Source: Tribonema minus (lineage: Eukaryota > Sar > Xanthophyceae > Tribonematales > Tribonemataceae). From it: a stretch of 64,000 nucleotides of DNA. Position numbers and translations under genes: made by a program. Below, in pieces: positions 11,482 through 22,719 of the stretch. The notes beneath the pieces were generated by a model, which worked only from the letters and a program-made list of their open reading frames with translations, ran no database searches and was not told the origin of the DNA. The DNA is taken from positions 248,001 to 312,000 of the forward strand of contig JAFCMP010000074.1 of the NCBI GenBank assembly GCA_017506865.1, read 5' to 3'. Within the stretch, counting starts at the first letter, position 1; the number at the start of each line of letters is the position of its first letter.

Positions 11482-14308
11482 TCATAGGGGTTGGTCGAGC
11501 TGCATTTCAGAACCGTTCTTCTCAGGAACAGTTTCTGGATCGGTCCCTGGCAGCGCGCCCACGCCTTTAGTCGCAGCCGCTGCGTGCTGTTCCAGCATCG
11601 CAGCTACAGGTGCACGCCTGCAGATGCGCGCCATTTCTAACGGCGTCTTGCCGCTGAAGTCGCGCAATGAGGGGTCTGCGCCCCCCTGCAGCAGCAGCCG
11701 GGCAATGTCCTGGTAGCCCTGCCAAAGAGAGCAGAGGGCACGATGCGATGCCGGAATGGCTGTGAGCGCTGCAGGCCTCGTGTGATGCGTGTTACTGTAA
11801 GGAGGATGGTGGCAGCGCTTATGATGTCTGTGCTGTCTCTCTGGTGAATGCATTTACTTCGAAGTTGTGTAGATGTATGTCTGAATGTAGCTGGAGCTGC
11901 ACAGGGGCTTGCCCGGGGTAACAAAGGTAGTGCTGTTCATCACCAGTCCTGAGGAGACCGATGCTTCAAGCATTTGAGGCAATCATTACATGCACAGTAC
12001 TTGCACCAACCATTACATTTCCACTCTCCGTCAACGTCCTCATGCACCCATTCATTACATTATTTCGTCCCAACGAAGGGAACGACTTGCATAATGCTAC
12101 AGCGCTGTTGCAGATGCACATGAACCTCACACAAAAGGAGAGGGCTAAGTGGATGCTTGACTGACCAACACCAAGTGTCAGATGGAACAAACAGGCTGTC
12201 GAGAGCGGCTAAGTAATAGTGCATACTTGTTGAGAGCACTCGAAACACTACGTGAGCACTTTGCTGCAGCAGTGAACCCATCACTGCCTTTGTTGTCTGC
12301 TGCATATGCCTCTTTGTTTGAAGGCCAAATGCACTGCACTGGAAACTATGTGCTGTCAGCAGAATGACAAAGCCACAGCCCCCTCCCCTGTGCACCTGAG
12401 CTGGGTGCATGACCCAGTGACACTCAGCAGCCTTCAGAATGTGTCCAAGTGCTAATTTACATACTTCTAGTTTGTTGTGAAGAAAACTGCCTGACCTTTT
12501 GAGCTGCCATGCACAGTGCCGACGCTCCGTTGCAGGTGACTGCATTGGCGTCCGCGCCGTGCTTCAGCAGCGCCTCCACCACAGGTGCATGCTCTTCGCT
12601 CACTGCGGCCAGCAGTGGCCCAAAGCCTGCGCGATTTCGTACCGTCAGTGACGCTCCTCTGTCCAGCAGAAGGCTGCAAAGACACCAAGTAATCCCGTGA
12701 TGAATGCAAGCACGAGATCTGGTGCTTGTCGGCACTATAGGCGTTCATGGCGTGCGTTTGAGGTGCACCACTTGCTGGCCGGCTGGACAACCGTATTGCA
12801 CACTCATGAATGAAAACCATGGCCCGGGCGCCTAGTTGCTGCAAACGATTTGCCATCACCGCAGCGGCGATAAAACTGAACAGAGGTGATTGTTAATTGT
12901 CGTGTTGGCTTCTCGAGAACCATTGACAAGAGGAAGGAAGGCATATGTACCATCAATGAGGCTCACAGAGCTGTGCAATGACGGTGTTCTGACATTACCC
13001 GAATCCACCCCCTCATGATTTTCTCGCACCCGAATCCACCCCCTCATGATTTTCTCGCTGCGCTTTGCACAGTGCACCACTCAAGCAAGAATGCCAGCAG
13101 ACGCTTCAATCAGTTCCGCCATGTATTACTGGTTCGTGAATAAGGTCACTGAACACACTTTTGCATACCACTGGGGCGCAGCGGGTCACGACACTCGTGT
13201 CCGTCCCAGCATACACGGAAACACCTTAATGGAGGTACAAGCTAAACACACAGCTTCTGCCTCTGCTTCACAGACTTGAGGCGAGTGATTTAGCTCCCAC
13301 GAGCTACTGCGGGTTCAGTCTGATGTTTTCGAGGATTACTGCAATATGCTGATGCTTAATGCACCACGACACACTCAGCGACTTGCCTGCAGATGTCTGC
13401 ATGCCCCCATTTGCTCGCAAGCAGCAATGCAGTGTCTCCCACATCCGTCGCTGCATCAATGTTGGCTCCTCTGTCGAGCAGCAATTTGACAACTTCCGCA
13501 TGCCCCAAACGTGCCGCAAACACCAGGGGGGTGTAGCCGCCACTGGACCTGGCAAGTTTGTTGCAATTGACAAAAACGTGAATACGCGAGAGCTGAGATG
13601 GCCACAGTTGCTCAGTGGCATGCAGTTGCGGTGCGTCAAGCATGTCTTAACTGATGTTCTGCATCCGCCACTCCCTCCCCTGCCAAGTCACACCAGTGCC
13701 CCATTGTAGCCTAAGAACAGGCAAGCATATGCATCACCGCCAGATTTTTTTTTGTTACTCACGCACGCCACTGACCCAGACAAAGGCTGATTACATGCTA
13801 CCTATTAGTAGCAAAAATGGACACCAGAGCTTGCGCCAAAGCAATTTTTGAACTTGAACAGTGTTATATTTCAGCTTAATGCAGGTGTTTTGACTGAGTA
13901 CTCGGCTGCTGGGAGCTTCAGCACTTCTGTTCAAATCTGCACCATGAGGCTGGTGCGTTCAGGGGCCCGTAGCAGCTGGCAGTACTTGGATGTTTGCATG
14001 AGCGAACATGTCATTCGCTGCAGTGCCTCCTTGAAAAGAATTGCTCACATCATCAGCACATGAGGTTGCCATGTGATGAGGTCGCCAGAACAGCAGCAAC
14101 GAATGTTGGCTCACCGTCCTTCCATGTTGGCGCCTTCCAGCAATAATGTTACAATATCAGCAGGCTTGTTGTTACATGTTGCAGCCATGAGCTCCAGCAG
14201 CAGGGCGGGAGCTGCAGCCTTCCTGGTGGGTTGAGCCAGAAAGGTCTCAGCACTCGCACAGTCACCTCCAGCACCGTCTGCATCCATTAGGCTGCTCATC
14301 CCCTGCAC
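11482..14308 (-). CDS. Ankyrin-repeat protein, four visible exons
   Basis: Exons on the minus strand are 14308(?)-14115, 13548-13387, 12673-12496 and 11718-11482. Every junction agrees in phase: GGACG/GTGAGC with TTGCCAG/G (phase 2), CTGCAG/GCAAGT (a GC-AG intron) with TTTGCAG/C (phase 2), CAAAAG/GTCAGG with TTGGCAG/GGC (phase 0), and a TGA stop. The spliced protein shows at least four consecutive ankyrin repeats. Diagnostic pieces are YTPLVFAARLGHAEVVKLLL, DRGANIDAATDVGDTALLLA, ALLKHGADANAVTCNG and LLLQGGADPSLRDFSGKTPL. Ankyrin arrays bind other proteins; the partner cannot be read from this sequence. The C-terminal tail is about 40 residues, polar, with no domain. The 5' end is uncertain: either ATG at 14308 or 14299 starts it, or the GTGCAG/GGG just upstream is an acceptor from an unseen exon. 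Confidence 0.85.
12998..13058. repeat. 31-bp tandem duplication in ankyrin-gene intron
   Basis: Two identical copies of a 31-bp unit (CCCGAATCCACCCCCTCATG and following bases) start at 12998 and 13029. It lies in the intron between the 13387 and 12673 exon edges. Confidence 0.9.
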
Positions 14309-14426
14309 GTAAGAAACGATACGGAGGGGTGCATAGGCGTTTCATGCTCGTGCTGATAGGCTGCTCAATCCCCTGCACGCAGGAAACGATACGGAGGGGT
14401 GCTAGGCGTTTCATGCTAGTGCTAAT
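14289..14426. repeat. 69-bp tandem duplication at a splice boundary
   Basis: Two near-identical 69-bp units begin at 14289 and 14358 (AGGCTGCTCA..., CGATACGGAGGGGTGC). On the minus strand each contains a potential acceptor, ACGTGCAG/GGGATG or GCGTGCAG/GGGATT, just before the first visible ankyrin exon. The duplication may therefore provide alternative 3' splice sites, one in frame with ATG AGC AGC and one not. Confidence 0.8.
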
Positions 14427-16357
14427 ATTTGCAATATATTTCTGATGCTTGGCCCATACACACCATGGTTGTAAGCATTGCGCCGTCAGCACAACCGCGG
14501 CCGCAACACGTAGTTTAACAATTCTCGTTGAAGTTGAGGTGAGAGAGGTCACCTGGTTTGGCGTCTCGCTGTGCCAGCTGGAACGTGTATCTGATCAGCT
14601 AGGCCGCGATGATGATTCGCGTCTCTCGTCTTGGTTTTCAGCACAGCATCAGCGAGACCCCACTTTCCGTGTGCCACACATCGAAAACTTCAAACTTGAA
14701 GTATCGGAAACGATCGCAGGCCGCCATACAGCGCGTTCTCTGTCGAAAAGGAGGCGGTGAGGACTCATGGAGGTACAAGCGGCGAGGCGGTGACGGCAGC
14801 GCGTCACCCTCAGGTGCGCATGGCCGCCATGCTGAGAGGCGCAGAGAGGTGAGTGCCAAGGAGTTGGGTCGATCCTGATGCTGGCACACACGATCAGTCC
14901 CTCATATCATGCTCATGCGACAGGCCAGAGTTGTGCTGCACGACGAGAATAATTAGATCACGCATACTGGCAGACTCACACTCCTCGGCGAAGCCGCTTG
15001 TAGAAGAGACAATACAAGGCGGGTGATGATTGCAGCTGCAGTGGTCGCTGTTCAACTCTGTTGCCAAGAGAAGCAGTGGGGACTCTGTTGCCAAGAAAAC
15101 CAGTGGTGCGCGCAATACGCGCAGAAGGCACGAGACTGAATGCCAGCAAAGCGCACGATGCGAAGGAGGGCTTCAAACAGAGATGACGCGTAGTGATCTC
15201 CGGTTGCGCGTAGCGGAGCGCCTTTTTCTTTCACAATCACGCGTATGAGTGTTGCAGAACTGGTAGCAGTGGCATGCCACATAATTTATGCCAGCCGGTA
15301 CGTAAACACCTGAGGAACCCGCGATTATTGGGTTTAACAGGGTTTCCACCAGGCACCAAGGAACACCAGTTTAACACCTTTTTTTCACAAGTTCATAGAA
15401 TCTACCATGTACTCATGCACTGGCTTCTTCAGGAAAATTGCAGGAGGTGGGCATGCATGTGCACGCTAATGTCGCAGTGCGGTGTATCCATTTACATGAT
15501 GTGCCCAGCGTACTGCACACACGCCAACAGCAGCAACATGCAGCAGCATGCCAGCACCGCTTGCCTTTCACAAATGACTTACGAGTGAATCCATCAGGCT
15601 CAAAAGCTGCCAGGATGTGCAGCACCGCTGTTTGCCTGCTGACGCCTGTTCCGCTTGCCCTTTTTGGCATGCCGATCGGTGCTTCTTCTACACGTAGTTT
15701 CACACATCCACAACCTCGACTTGCTCAAGCCTTTCTCGCTCCGCCAGCGTAACCAAGTGTCACACATCGCAAGTCCCACCGACCACCATCTGTGGACTTG
15801 GTGTCGCTCACCAGAACTCATGAGCATCGACAGCATGAAGTGGTGTAGCCATCGCGCATTGTAACCAGTACCCCAAGGTATCAGCTGCAGGACCAATAGG
15901 TGTCTCACTGGTTAACGCGGTTGATGCAGCCGGCCACCGGTCACGGGTTAAAACCTGTACGAATGTTGTACTTGTACCGGTACAAGAGGTTAACGCGCCA
16001 TCTCTGGCTTCAATGCAACAACAAGTCAAGGCAGCCACCGGTGCCTCACATCTTCACCTGACTTGAGAAGATCAAAGCACGAACATATTAGGGGGGGGTG
16101 CAAGTAGTGGTAGATTTGGTGCGGCATGAATGTGACACAGACGCAACAGCTAATGATTGCAGCTTTTAGCCTCCATTGCTACAATTCAGGTGCCACACGT
16201 CTGATGACTGCATGCCTCAATAAAGGGACACTTCGCAACACTCTAGTGTGGCCTCTGAGCGCACATTGCCAGCCCTAACTGATATGTAAATGTTGAGTCC
16301 AGAACGCTGCTGTTGATCTTTCCGTTCTCGTTGCTACACCTGTCCCACTAGTTCTAC
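14427..16357. other. No gene assigned; weak minus-strand coding signal at 14640-14740
   Basis: A minus-strand frame ending at 14638 reads DRFRYFKFEVFDVWHTESG, protein-like and vaguely resembling beta-sandwich domains, but no splice sites confirm it. The rest to 16357 shows no supported exon. Confidence 0.3.
15971..15986. repeat. Perfect 16-bp palindrome
   Basis: CTTGTACCGGTACAAG is fully self-complementary. It could be a dimeric protein-binding site or chance; nothing nearby decides. Confidence 0.6.
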
Positions 16358-18507
16358 TTGGTGCCAATTGTTTGCTTCCCTTTAATTGTAGCTCCGTACA
16401 TCTGGTCACCCCATGCGCCTGACAGACCGGCACTGCATGCAACGCTGCGCAGGCGGCGGCCCTGGCTGCTGCTCGCTACGGGCATCGGCCTAGGCGCTCT
16501 CGCCGCAATGGCGTACGTACAGCACGCCACCATCCAAACCCTCACGGCGCAGCTGTCGAAAACATCCGCAGTTGCGGCGGCGAGCGCTGCCACGCTGGAG
16601 GCGGCAGCGCGCAGCGACGGCGGCCGCACGCGCTACGCGCTGTGCTTCTTTGGGCTCACGCGCAGCGTCGCGTGGACCATCGACAGCATCCGCCACCACA
16701 TCCTGGCGCCGCTGCAGGCGGCCGGCGCGGCGGTGAGGTACGACGTCTTTGTGCACACGTACCGCGTGGACACGCCGCTGGACAACCCGCGCGCGGGGGA
16801 GCGGGGCGTCGCGTACGCGAACCACTTCACCGACGTGCAGATGCTGCGGCCGACGCGGTGAGCTTCGTCATGCGTGTTGTTGGGTTTACTTTGGCTTTGT
16901 GCGGTGTGGGAGTCCGCAAAGTCACCGGCGTGCAGAGGCTGCGTGCGGCCCACGCGGTGAACGTCCTGATGCCTGCTGTTTGGATCACGTTCAAGTATGC
17001 AAGTCGATGCCTGCACGAGTGCAGCACAAACAGGTATGCAAGTCGATGCCTGCATGTGTGCAGCACAAACATGCTCGCGCACGACACTGACTGTTGGCGG
17101 CCTCATGCAGTGTGGGAGGCTGCAGTGTATGTGCGCTGCAACGTCATTGGCAGGAGGTGCAGCGCAGGCGCTGAGAACGCCACGCTGTGGCTTACGAGTA
17201 CCTGGAGCACGAGAGCTCAGTCTTGTACTGCAAGAAAGATGCTACATGTGCCAATGTTTTGGATATTACTGGCCACAGCTGGCCTGGTGTGGCTCAAAAC
17301 ACATCCTTTGCTGGTCTCTGGCGCCTATCAAATGGTTACTCACTCGAGTTGTGATCTGCCAACTCACAGTTACAATTGGGATCACACGACGTGATCAAAA
17401 AATACCGTGATCAGTAGGTTGCACTCATGCTGCAGCGCTGCGTCATGTGGCTGCAGGGCTTAGCGCATGTGTTCAGCTAGTGTGACGGCACAGCACTGTC
17501 CCGTGAACGCCTTTTGTATCCGGAGGTTGTGTGTTTACTCTTTATGTAGTGCAAGTTGAGGTTGATTGAGCTCATTGTGTTTGTGAGCCTTCTTTGCATC
17601 CATTCAAGAGACGCACCTGCCGTATTGGGGAGACGTATAGCACCATGGCTGACAGTGACGTCTTGCCATGTACATGTCGCAGGTGGCATGCAGCATGACG
17701 TGACTGCGAACGGACGCCATGATGCCACTGCTCGCGCTCAAAATCACTTTATCAAAACCGCTGCAACAGTCGTATTGGAGATGTGCAGTGTCACGCAACT
17801 GTCTATTGGCTGCATGCGTTAATGGTCCGCGCAACCCTGACAGTTCTTCTGTCACTGTCCCACTGCTTGGCAGGTACCTCATCACCAGCCAAGACGATTT
17901 TGACCAGACGTACCCTGACATCCACGCCATCACCCCCCTCAAGTGGCAATACGACGAAGACGCTACCATCCGCAACATATTCCGTGCGCAGAACTCCCTC
18001 TCCCTGGTCTGGTCCATTATGGCAGACCACGCCTCCGAACACAAAATCGATTACGCGGGCGTAGTACTGCTACGCCCCGATGTCCTATACCTGAACGATC
18101 TCGACATCGTGCAGCTCGGCGAGCTCCCGGAAAACACCACGTTCATCCCCTCCTTTCAGTCGTACGGCGGGTACAACGACAGGTTTGCGTACGGCCGCCC
18201 GTCCGCAATGCGGGCGTACTGCAACCGGCTCGACACCATGGTGAGCCGCGCAATCGAGGCGGGCGCGTCCGTCAACTCCGAGAAGCTGCTCGTGCGCCAC
18301 CTGCGCGCGCACAACGTGAGCGTGGCGCCCATAGACATGACGTTTGCGCGCGTGCGCACGACGGGCGGCGTGCCGCGCAAGGACACCAACCTGGTGCTGG
18401 ACGCCTGCAAGCGGGGCCACGGCAGTGCGTGCGTAGTGTGGGAGCGCAGCAGGGAGGTCGCCAGGCAGGAGGAGTTGGAGCGGCTGAAGGGGGCTTCTGG
18501 CAAATGA
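16358..18507 (+). CDS. Type II membrane protein, glycosyltransferase-like
   Basis: Two exons, 16358-16857 and 17874-18507, join in phase 2 (CGACGCG/GTGAGC with TTGGCAG/G), giving about 377 residues and a TGA stop. Residues about 40-58 form one transmembrane segment (WLLLATGIGLGALAAMAYVQ) after basic residues, so the remainder should face the Golgi/ER lumen. The lumenal part starts RYALCFFGLTRSV and continues with YDVFVHTYR. In exon 2 it has VVLLRPDVLYLNDLD and NDRFAYGRPSAM. An N-terminal strand followed by an R-P-D...N-D pattern and a conserved D-R-F-A-Y-G is the style of several nucleotide-sugar glycosyltransferase families. That assignment is inference, and the donor and acceptor sugars are unknown. 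Exons are strongly GC-rich compared with the 1016-bp intron. The first ATG was chosen because it is in frame upstream of the membrane segment; an upstream exon is possible. Confidence 0.75.
16995..17070 (+). repeat. 39-bp direct repeat with an inverted copy at ~18655
   Basis: GTATGCAAGTCGATGCCTGC followed by a GTGCAGCACAAAC end occurs at 16995 and 17034, in the intron. An inverted copy (GTTTGTG...GCAGGCATAGACTTGCATAC) lies at about 18655-18692 just after the gene, so the three flank its second exon. Confidence 0.75.
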
Positions 18508-20102
18508 CACAGCTGCACTCACGCATGGTGCTGACGTTCTAGAAATTTGTTTGGTGCTGTTTGTGTAGCATTGTTGTGTGCTTCCCCGCTGCGAGATTTC
18601 TGCCTGATTGTTGCCGACAGCACTGCCGTCAACAGTCACTGTCGTGTGTGCTCAAGTTTGTGTTGTGCACGTGCAGGCATAGACTTGCATACTCGAGAGT
18701 ACTCGAGGTATGTGCTTGGCAGCAGAAGTCCAAGTCCGATAGCCCCAGTGCCCTACAATGTAATACAACAAGACTCAGCGTTTAATGGCAACACGCTTGC
18801 AGCTTCGCTACTGCCATGCGATAATCACATTTGCATCGTCAGTGCGCATGTAATATGTGACAGGATGTCATTCTTGTGACATTGTATAAATATTGTATAT
18901 ATAGTCAGCATCATGTAAGGTTCTGGAGAAACTTTGAACTTCAATGACACCCTTGGCACTTGCATAAGCCTTGAGACCCTTGACACATGATCGACCGGTT
19001 TCCCTGCGTGCGCAACGCTATTGCCTGCGGCTGCCACTATATTTACTTGTTCATTACATACAAGCTTACTAGTACTTCAATTTTTCAAGTACTTTCAGAG
19101 TATCTTGTTTGCGGAATTAAGGATATATCACCGCCTGCCTGGATGGATGTGATAGATGTATATGCAGCATAATCTTACGATAGCACAGTCAGTGGGACTC
19201 TGCACTAAGCCAACTGAAACTTGTTTGGTGTTGAACACCACTGTTGTATATATGGACAGTTCCTGCTTGTGTCAGAATCATCTGGAATGGGAACGGTTCA
19301 GATCCAGCACTTCATAGCACAAGTTGGGCGTGTTCTCAGGGAATGTGCGTTACTCAATGGTCAATCTCCTAATGTATGACAATTATTCTGCATGAACGCC
19401 TACAATTTGAGCTCTACGGAATCTCAAGTCCTCAAGTTTTCCAACAACGTGCCTGCGTGAGCAAGATGAAGAGCGGGCTGGCTGCTCAAACACAGTGGGG
19501 TTCTTAGGACTGTAATATGCAACGATGTCTGTTTAAAAAGCACGTCGGCTATGCCTGCACGGGACAAAGGCATCAATGAACCGTGACTGATGTTGGCTAT
19601 GCATGCACTGGACACGAGCATCAATACACCGTGACCGTTTCATTGCAATGGGACGTCCAATCTGGGGGTAGCAGTGTCGCATTGCAGCATGGGTAGCACC
19701 CTTGCATCCTAATCAGCAGCAGACAATGGAGCAAGCTGACAGCAACAGGAGCAAAAACCTTGACTAGTGGGTTCAGCAGGGGGAGATGCAATGTCATCTT
19801 TAATGTCAATTGTATTGACAAATTTTATTCAATTCAACATGCGACACACTGCACGCATGTCAAAACTGATGTATTGCCCCTGCACAGACCGTGCAACATC
19901 ACAAGCCGTTGCACTCATGGGCCGCAGCTCTCACTCATTAGGGTGCTTGTGTGATGTGATGCTTAAACTCACCCTTTATGTCTGCTTCTGAAAGCGACGT
20001 ATTGCCAGAGAACAGCTGCACCAACGCCCGTGCATGCCAATATATGACTAGACACGTGTAGTTAACAGTGAGGACACACAGTGATACTGTGCTCGCTGCA
20101 CG
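18508..20102. other. Spacer between convergent genes
   Basis: This lies between the 3' ends of the plus-strand membrane protein and the minus-strand sulfotransferase. It is more AT-rich, including GTATAAATATTGTATATATA near 18883. No exon is supported. Confidence 0.5.
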
Positions 20103-22692
20103 CTATCGACACTCCATTGGCAGAGGATAGCCAAAACATACATAATCCTGCATCAGGTGTTGGCAGAGCTGACGTATCTGCTCAGTGGTCAGCGTTGTGT
20201 CCAATGCCGCTTTGGAGGGATCCTGGGCTGCTACTCGCAACTTTGGAAACTCATCAACTGGTGGCAGTCCCAGTTGTGCCAGTAGCAGGCTGAGATCATG
20301 TCCCAACGTCTCCAGTGACGCAATGAAGTGCATGGGCACCTGCAAATCGAGGGCAGCACGGCAATATGTGAAGTCAGAGCAAAGCTTCACCAGTGACTGC
20401 CTGATTCCACAGCATGCGCGAATGCACAACCAATAGGTGCCACAGAGGTGCACAGGCCGTTTTGAGGCTGCATGCAGCTCTGTGGCACACAGGCCGTTCT
20501 GATGCTGCAAGTGTGCATCTCTGTACATTGCCATCGCGATGACTGCCAGAGCTGTAACAGCAGCCTGCCTGCCGACAGTGGTTTCAGGTTGCATATGCAG
20601 TTTCAAAGGTTTCAGATTTCTGCAAGCACTGCTACTAGAAGCGTTGTACATGTGCATGCTAGCAAAACATGACTGTTGCGGCCACAACTATGAATGATTT
20701 AGTCACCTCTGTGAACACCATCCCCCAACACTGCACCATACGCGTTTTCATCACGGCCACGGACGCAGCTACCACTGTGGCTGGCCGCCTCACCTGCTTG
20801 CCAGATGCATCCCTCCCGCTAAGACGGCGGACCTGTGTCTGCGTGTGCTGGTTGATTTCCGAGGTGCTGGCGCAGTGATGCAAGCGAGAAAATTTGACAA
20901 AGCGTCACAGGGGCTTTAGACTGGTGCCAGCTGCACATACCGACTGCGGCAGATGTTGAGCCTGCAAAGCAAACTCTACCATGTTTGCACATGAATATCG
21001 ACATATAATTGACAAATTTGAAGTGCGCCGCTGAGAAAAGCAGAGGTTTAACCACTCTTCCTTCGACTTCTGACATCACGTCCTAGACACGTTATGCATG
21101 AATGCAAGCCTTGCTGCACTTCGAGGAGCCTGATGGTGACCGGAACTCCGCTCATGTAGTTTATGCTTGTGGAAAACCATTTTGCGCACCTGCTCTGCAA
21201 TCCTGCTGCCTGTCTGCGCATGAAACAACCAGTGCGCAGCTAGTGGTACGCCGCGCTTGAGCGCTACAAAGTACAGCATTTGCAGCACATACAGCAGGTC
21301 TGACCTACATGAGCGCACGAGTATGTGCTCAGCGCACTCACTTGTAGTGCTGAATGTACTCAGAGATGTCCCAGTCCGCAATCTCCACTGTAGCGGCTAC
21401 CGCCTGCTTGTATCCCGATATGAAGCGCTCCAGGGGCTCCCTCACGGCAGAAAAAAAGGTGGTCCCAGTTAGTTCATCCTTTGTCAGCCAGTCTGTCTTT
21501 GCGCGCATGCCATCACAGGCCTCCGCACTCAGCCCTTCGCACTTTTCCTGCCTGATGTGCTCAGCAGCCCATGTGTGGTGGTTCCGCGACACGCAGTTGA
21601 AGTGTCTGTAGAGTATGGCGGAAATCGTGCTGCTTCCTGCCTGACGAGAGCAGACGGCAGGGAGAGAGGCGATGGTGAGAGAGCAGCATTATGGGGCCGG
21701 AAAGGCAAAGGGCAAAGGCTGTATGCACGGTGCATGCTCTGCATTTATGCAATGGCTGGACCCTCTCGAGGACTTGCAAATAAGAGCCGAGGAATAGAGT
21801 ATGGTGGATGATTGTGTACGCTGACAACGATGGATGACAGCTGTCCAATTGGCGGTGGCATGTGCACCCATAGTCACAGGAACTGAGAATGTGTTGAAAT
21901 GCGTTGATGACTATCTGCTACTGCTGGAAATGGATCATGATTATTGCAAAATGTCCATGTCACGCAGTGCAGCAACGGCAATGGCCTGTGTGCAGCAATG
22001 GCAGTGGCCCGGTACGCTGGCCAGTGCTTTTGGGTTAGCACTGGTCTTCATCGAACCTCATGCACCTGTACCATATCGAACAACCTTTATTGAGACTGCT
22101 TTCAGCAGCGATTACTACTGGCTGATTGTCAGGCTGTCTGGAAACATGTAGTCTTCATGAGTGCATCAGATGCGGATGGCAACAGAGCAGCGGCTGGCCT
22201 CAGTCAGCTACTAACCAGGGGCATTGTCATCTATTGCTCAACAAGGAAACGATAATGCTGCAGCTGGGTGGCTCTCAAGCAGCGCTTCTCCAAGTGATGT
22301 TACAGTACATGCGCAACACAAATATGATCTTAATCCAACAATTATTGCACAAAACGTGCCATCCAGTCAGCTCAGCTCAACTTCACAGCGGTTTTGATGC
22401 TGACTTGGCCTCAACACAAGGACAGAGTGATGAATTGAGTGCCAGCATTACGCTCTGTCATGCCCAACAACTGTGAAGGCACACTAGTAATCTGCGAGTC
22501 ACAAGAAGAGTAGGTACTGCAGTCGTCGTGGAGGAAAGTGGGCTAACCTTCACATTGTCGACGTACACCAGCTTTTGCTCTGGACAGTACACGATGGTGG
22601 TGGAATACATCCCCGGCGGATCAATGTTATGAAAGTGCTCCCATACGATGGTGTTGCCATCGTCAGGATCGCCCTCCTGGCGATAGAAGTTC
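20103..22692 (-). CDS. Carbohydrate sulfotransferase
   Basis: Five visible exons (22692-22548, 21640-21342, 21304-21190, 20832-20794, 20339-20103) join with agreeing phases and give about 277 residues ending at TAG. The 5'-phosphosulfate-binding loop is created by splicing: LVYVDNVK then AGSSTISAILYRHFNC, the AGS(S/T)TI motif of PAPS-dependent Golgi sulfotransferases. It is followed by TTFFSAVREPLERFISGYKQ, the 3'-phosphate-binding loop with its R-x-P-x-x-R-x-x-S pattern. The C-terminal part has MHFIASLETLGHDLSLLL, matching the FIGRLE-type region of this superfamily. The enzyme should move sulfate from PAPS to a sugar, probably on a secreted polysaccharide or glycoprotein. A 39-bp exon (VRRLSGRDASGKQ) is unusually small. 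The first visible exon begins in phase 2, so an upstream exon is missing. The usual N-terminal membrane anchor is not visible, and the neighbouring gene ends only 28 bp upstream. Confidence 0.85.
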
Positions 22693-22719
22693 CTGCAGGC
22701 CGGCGAGTTGTAAAGCTCG

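Noticed and set aside
14638..14889. F5/8-type C domain gene
   Set aside because: Only about 20 residues look domain-like, without splice sites or neighbouring exons.
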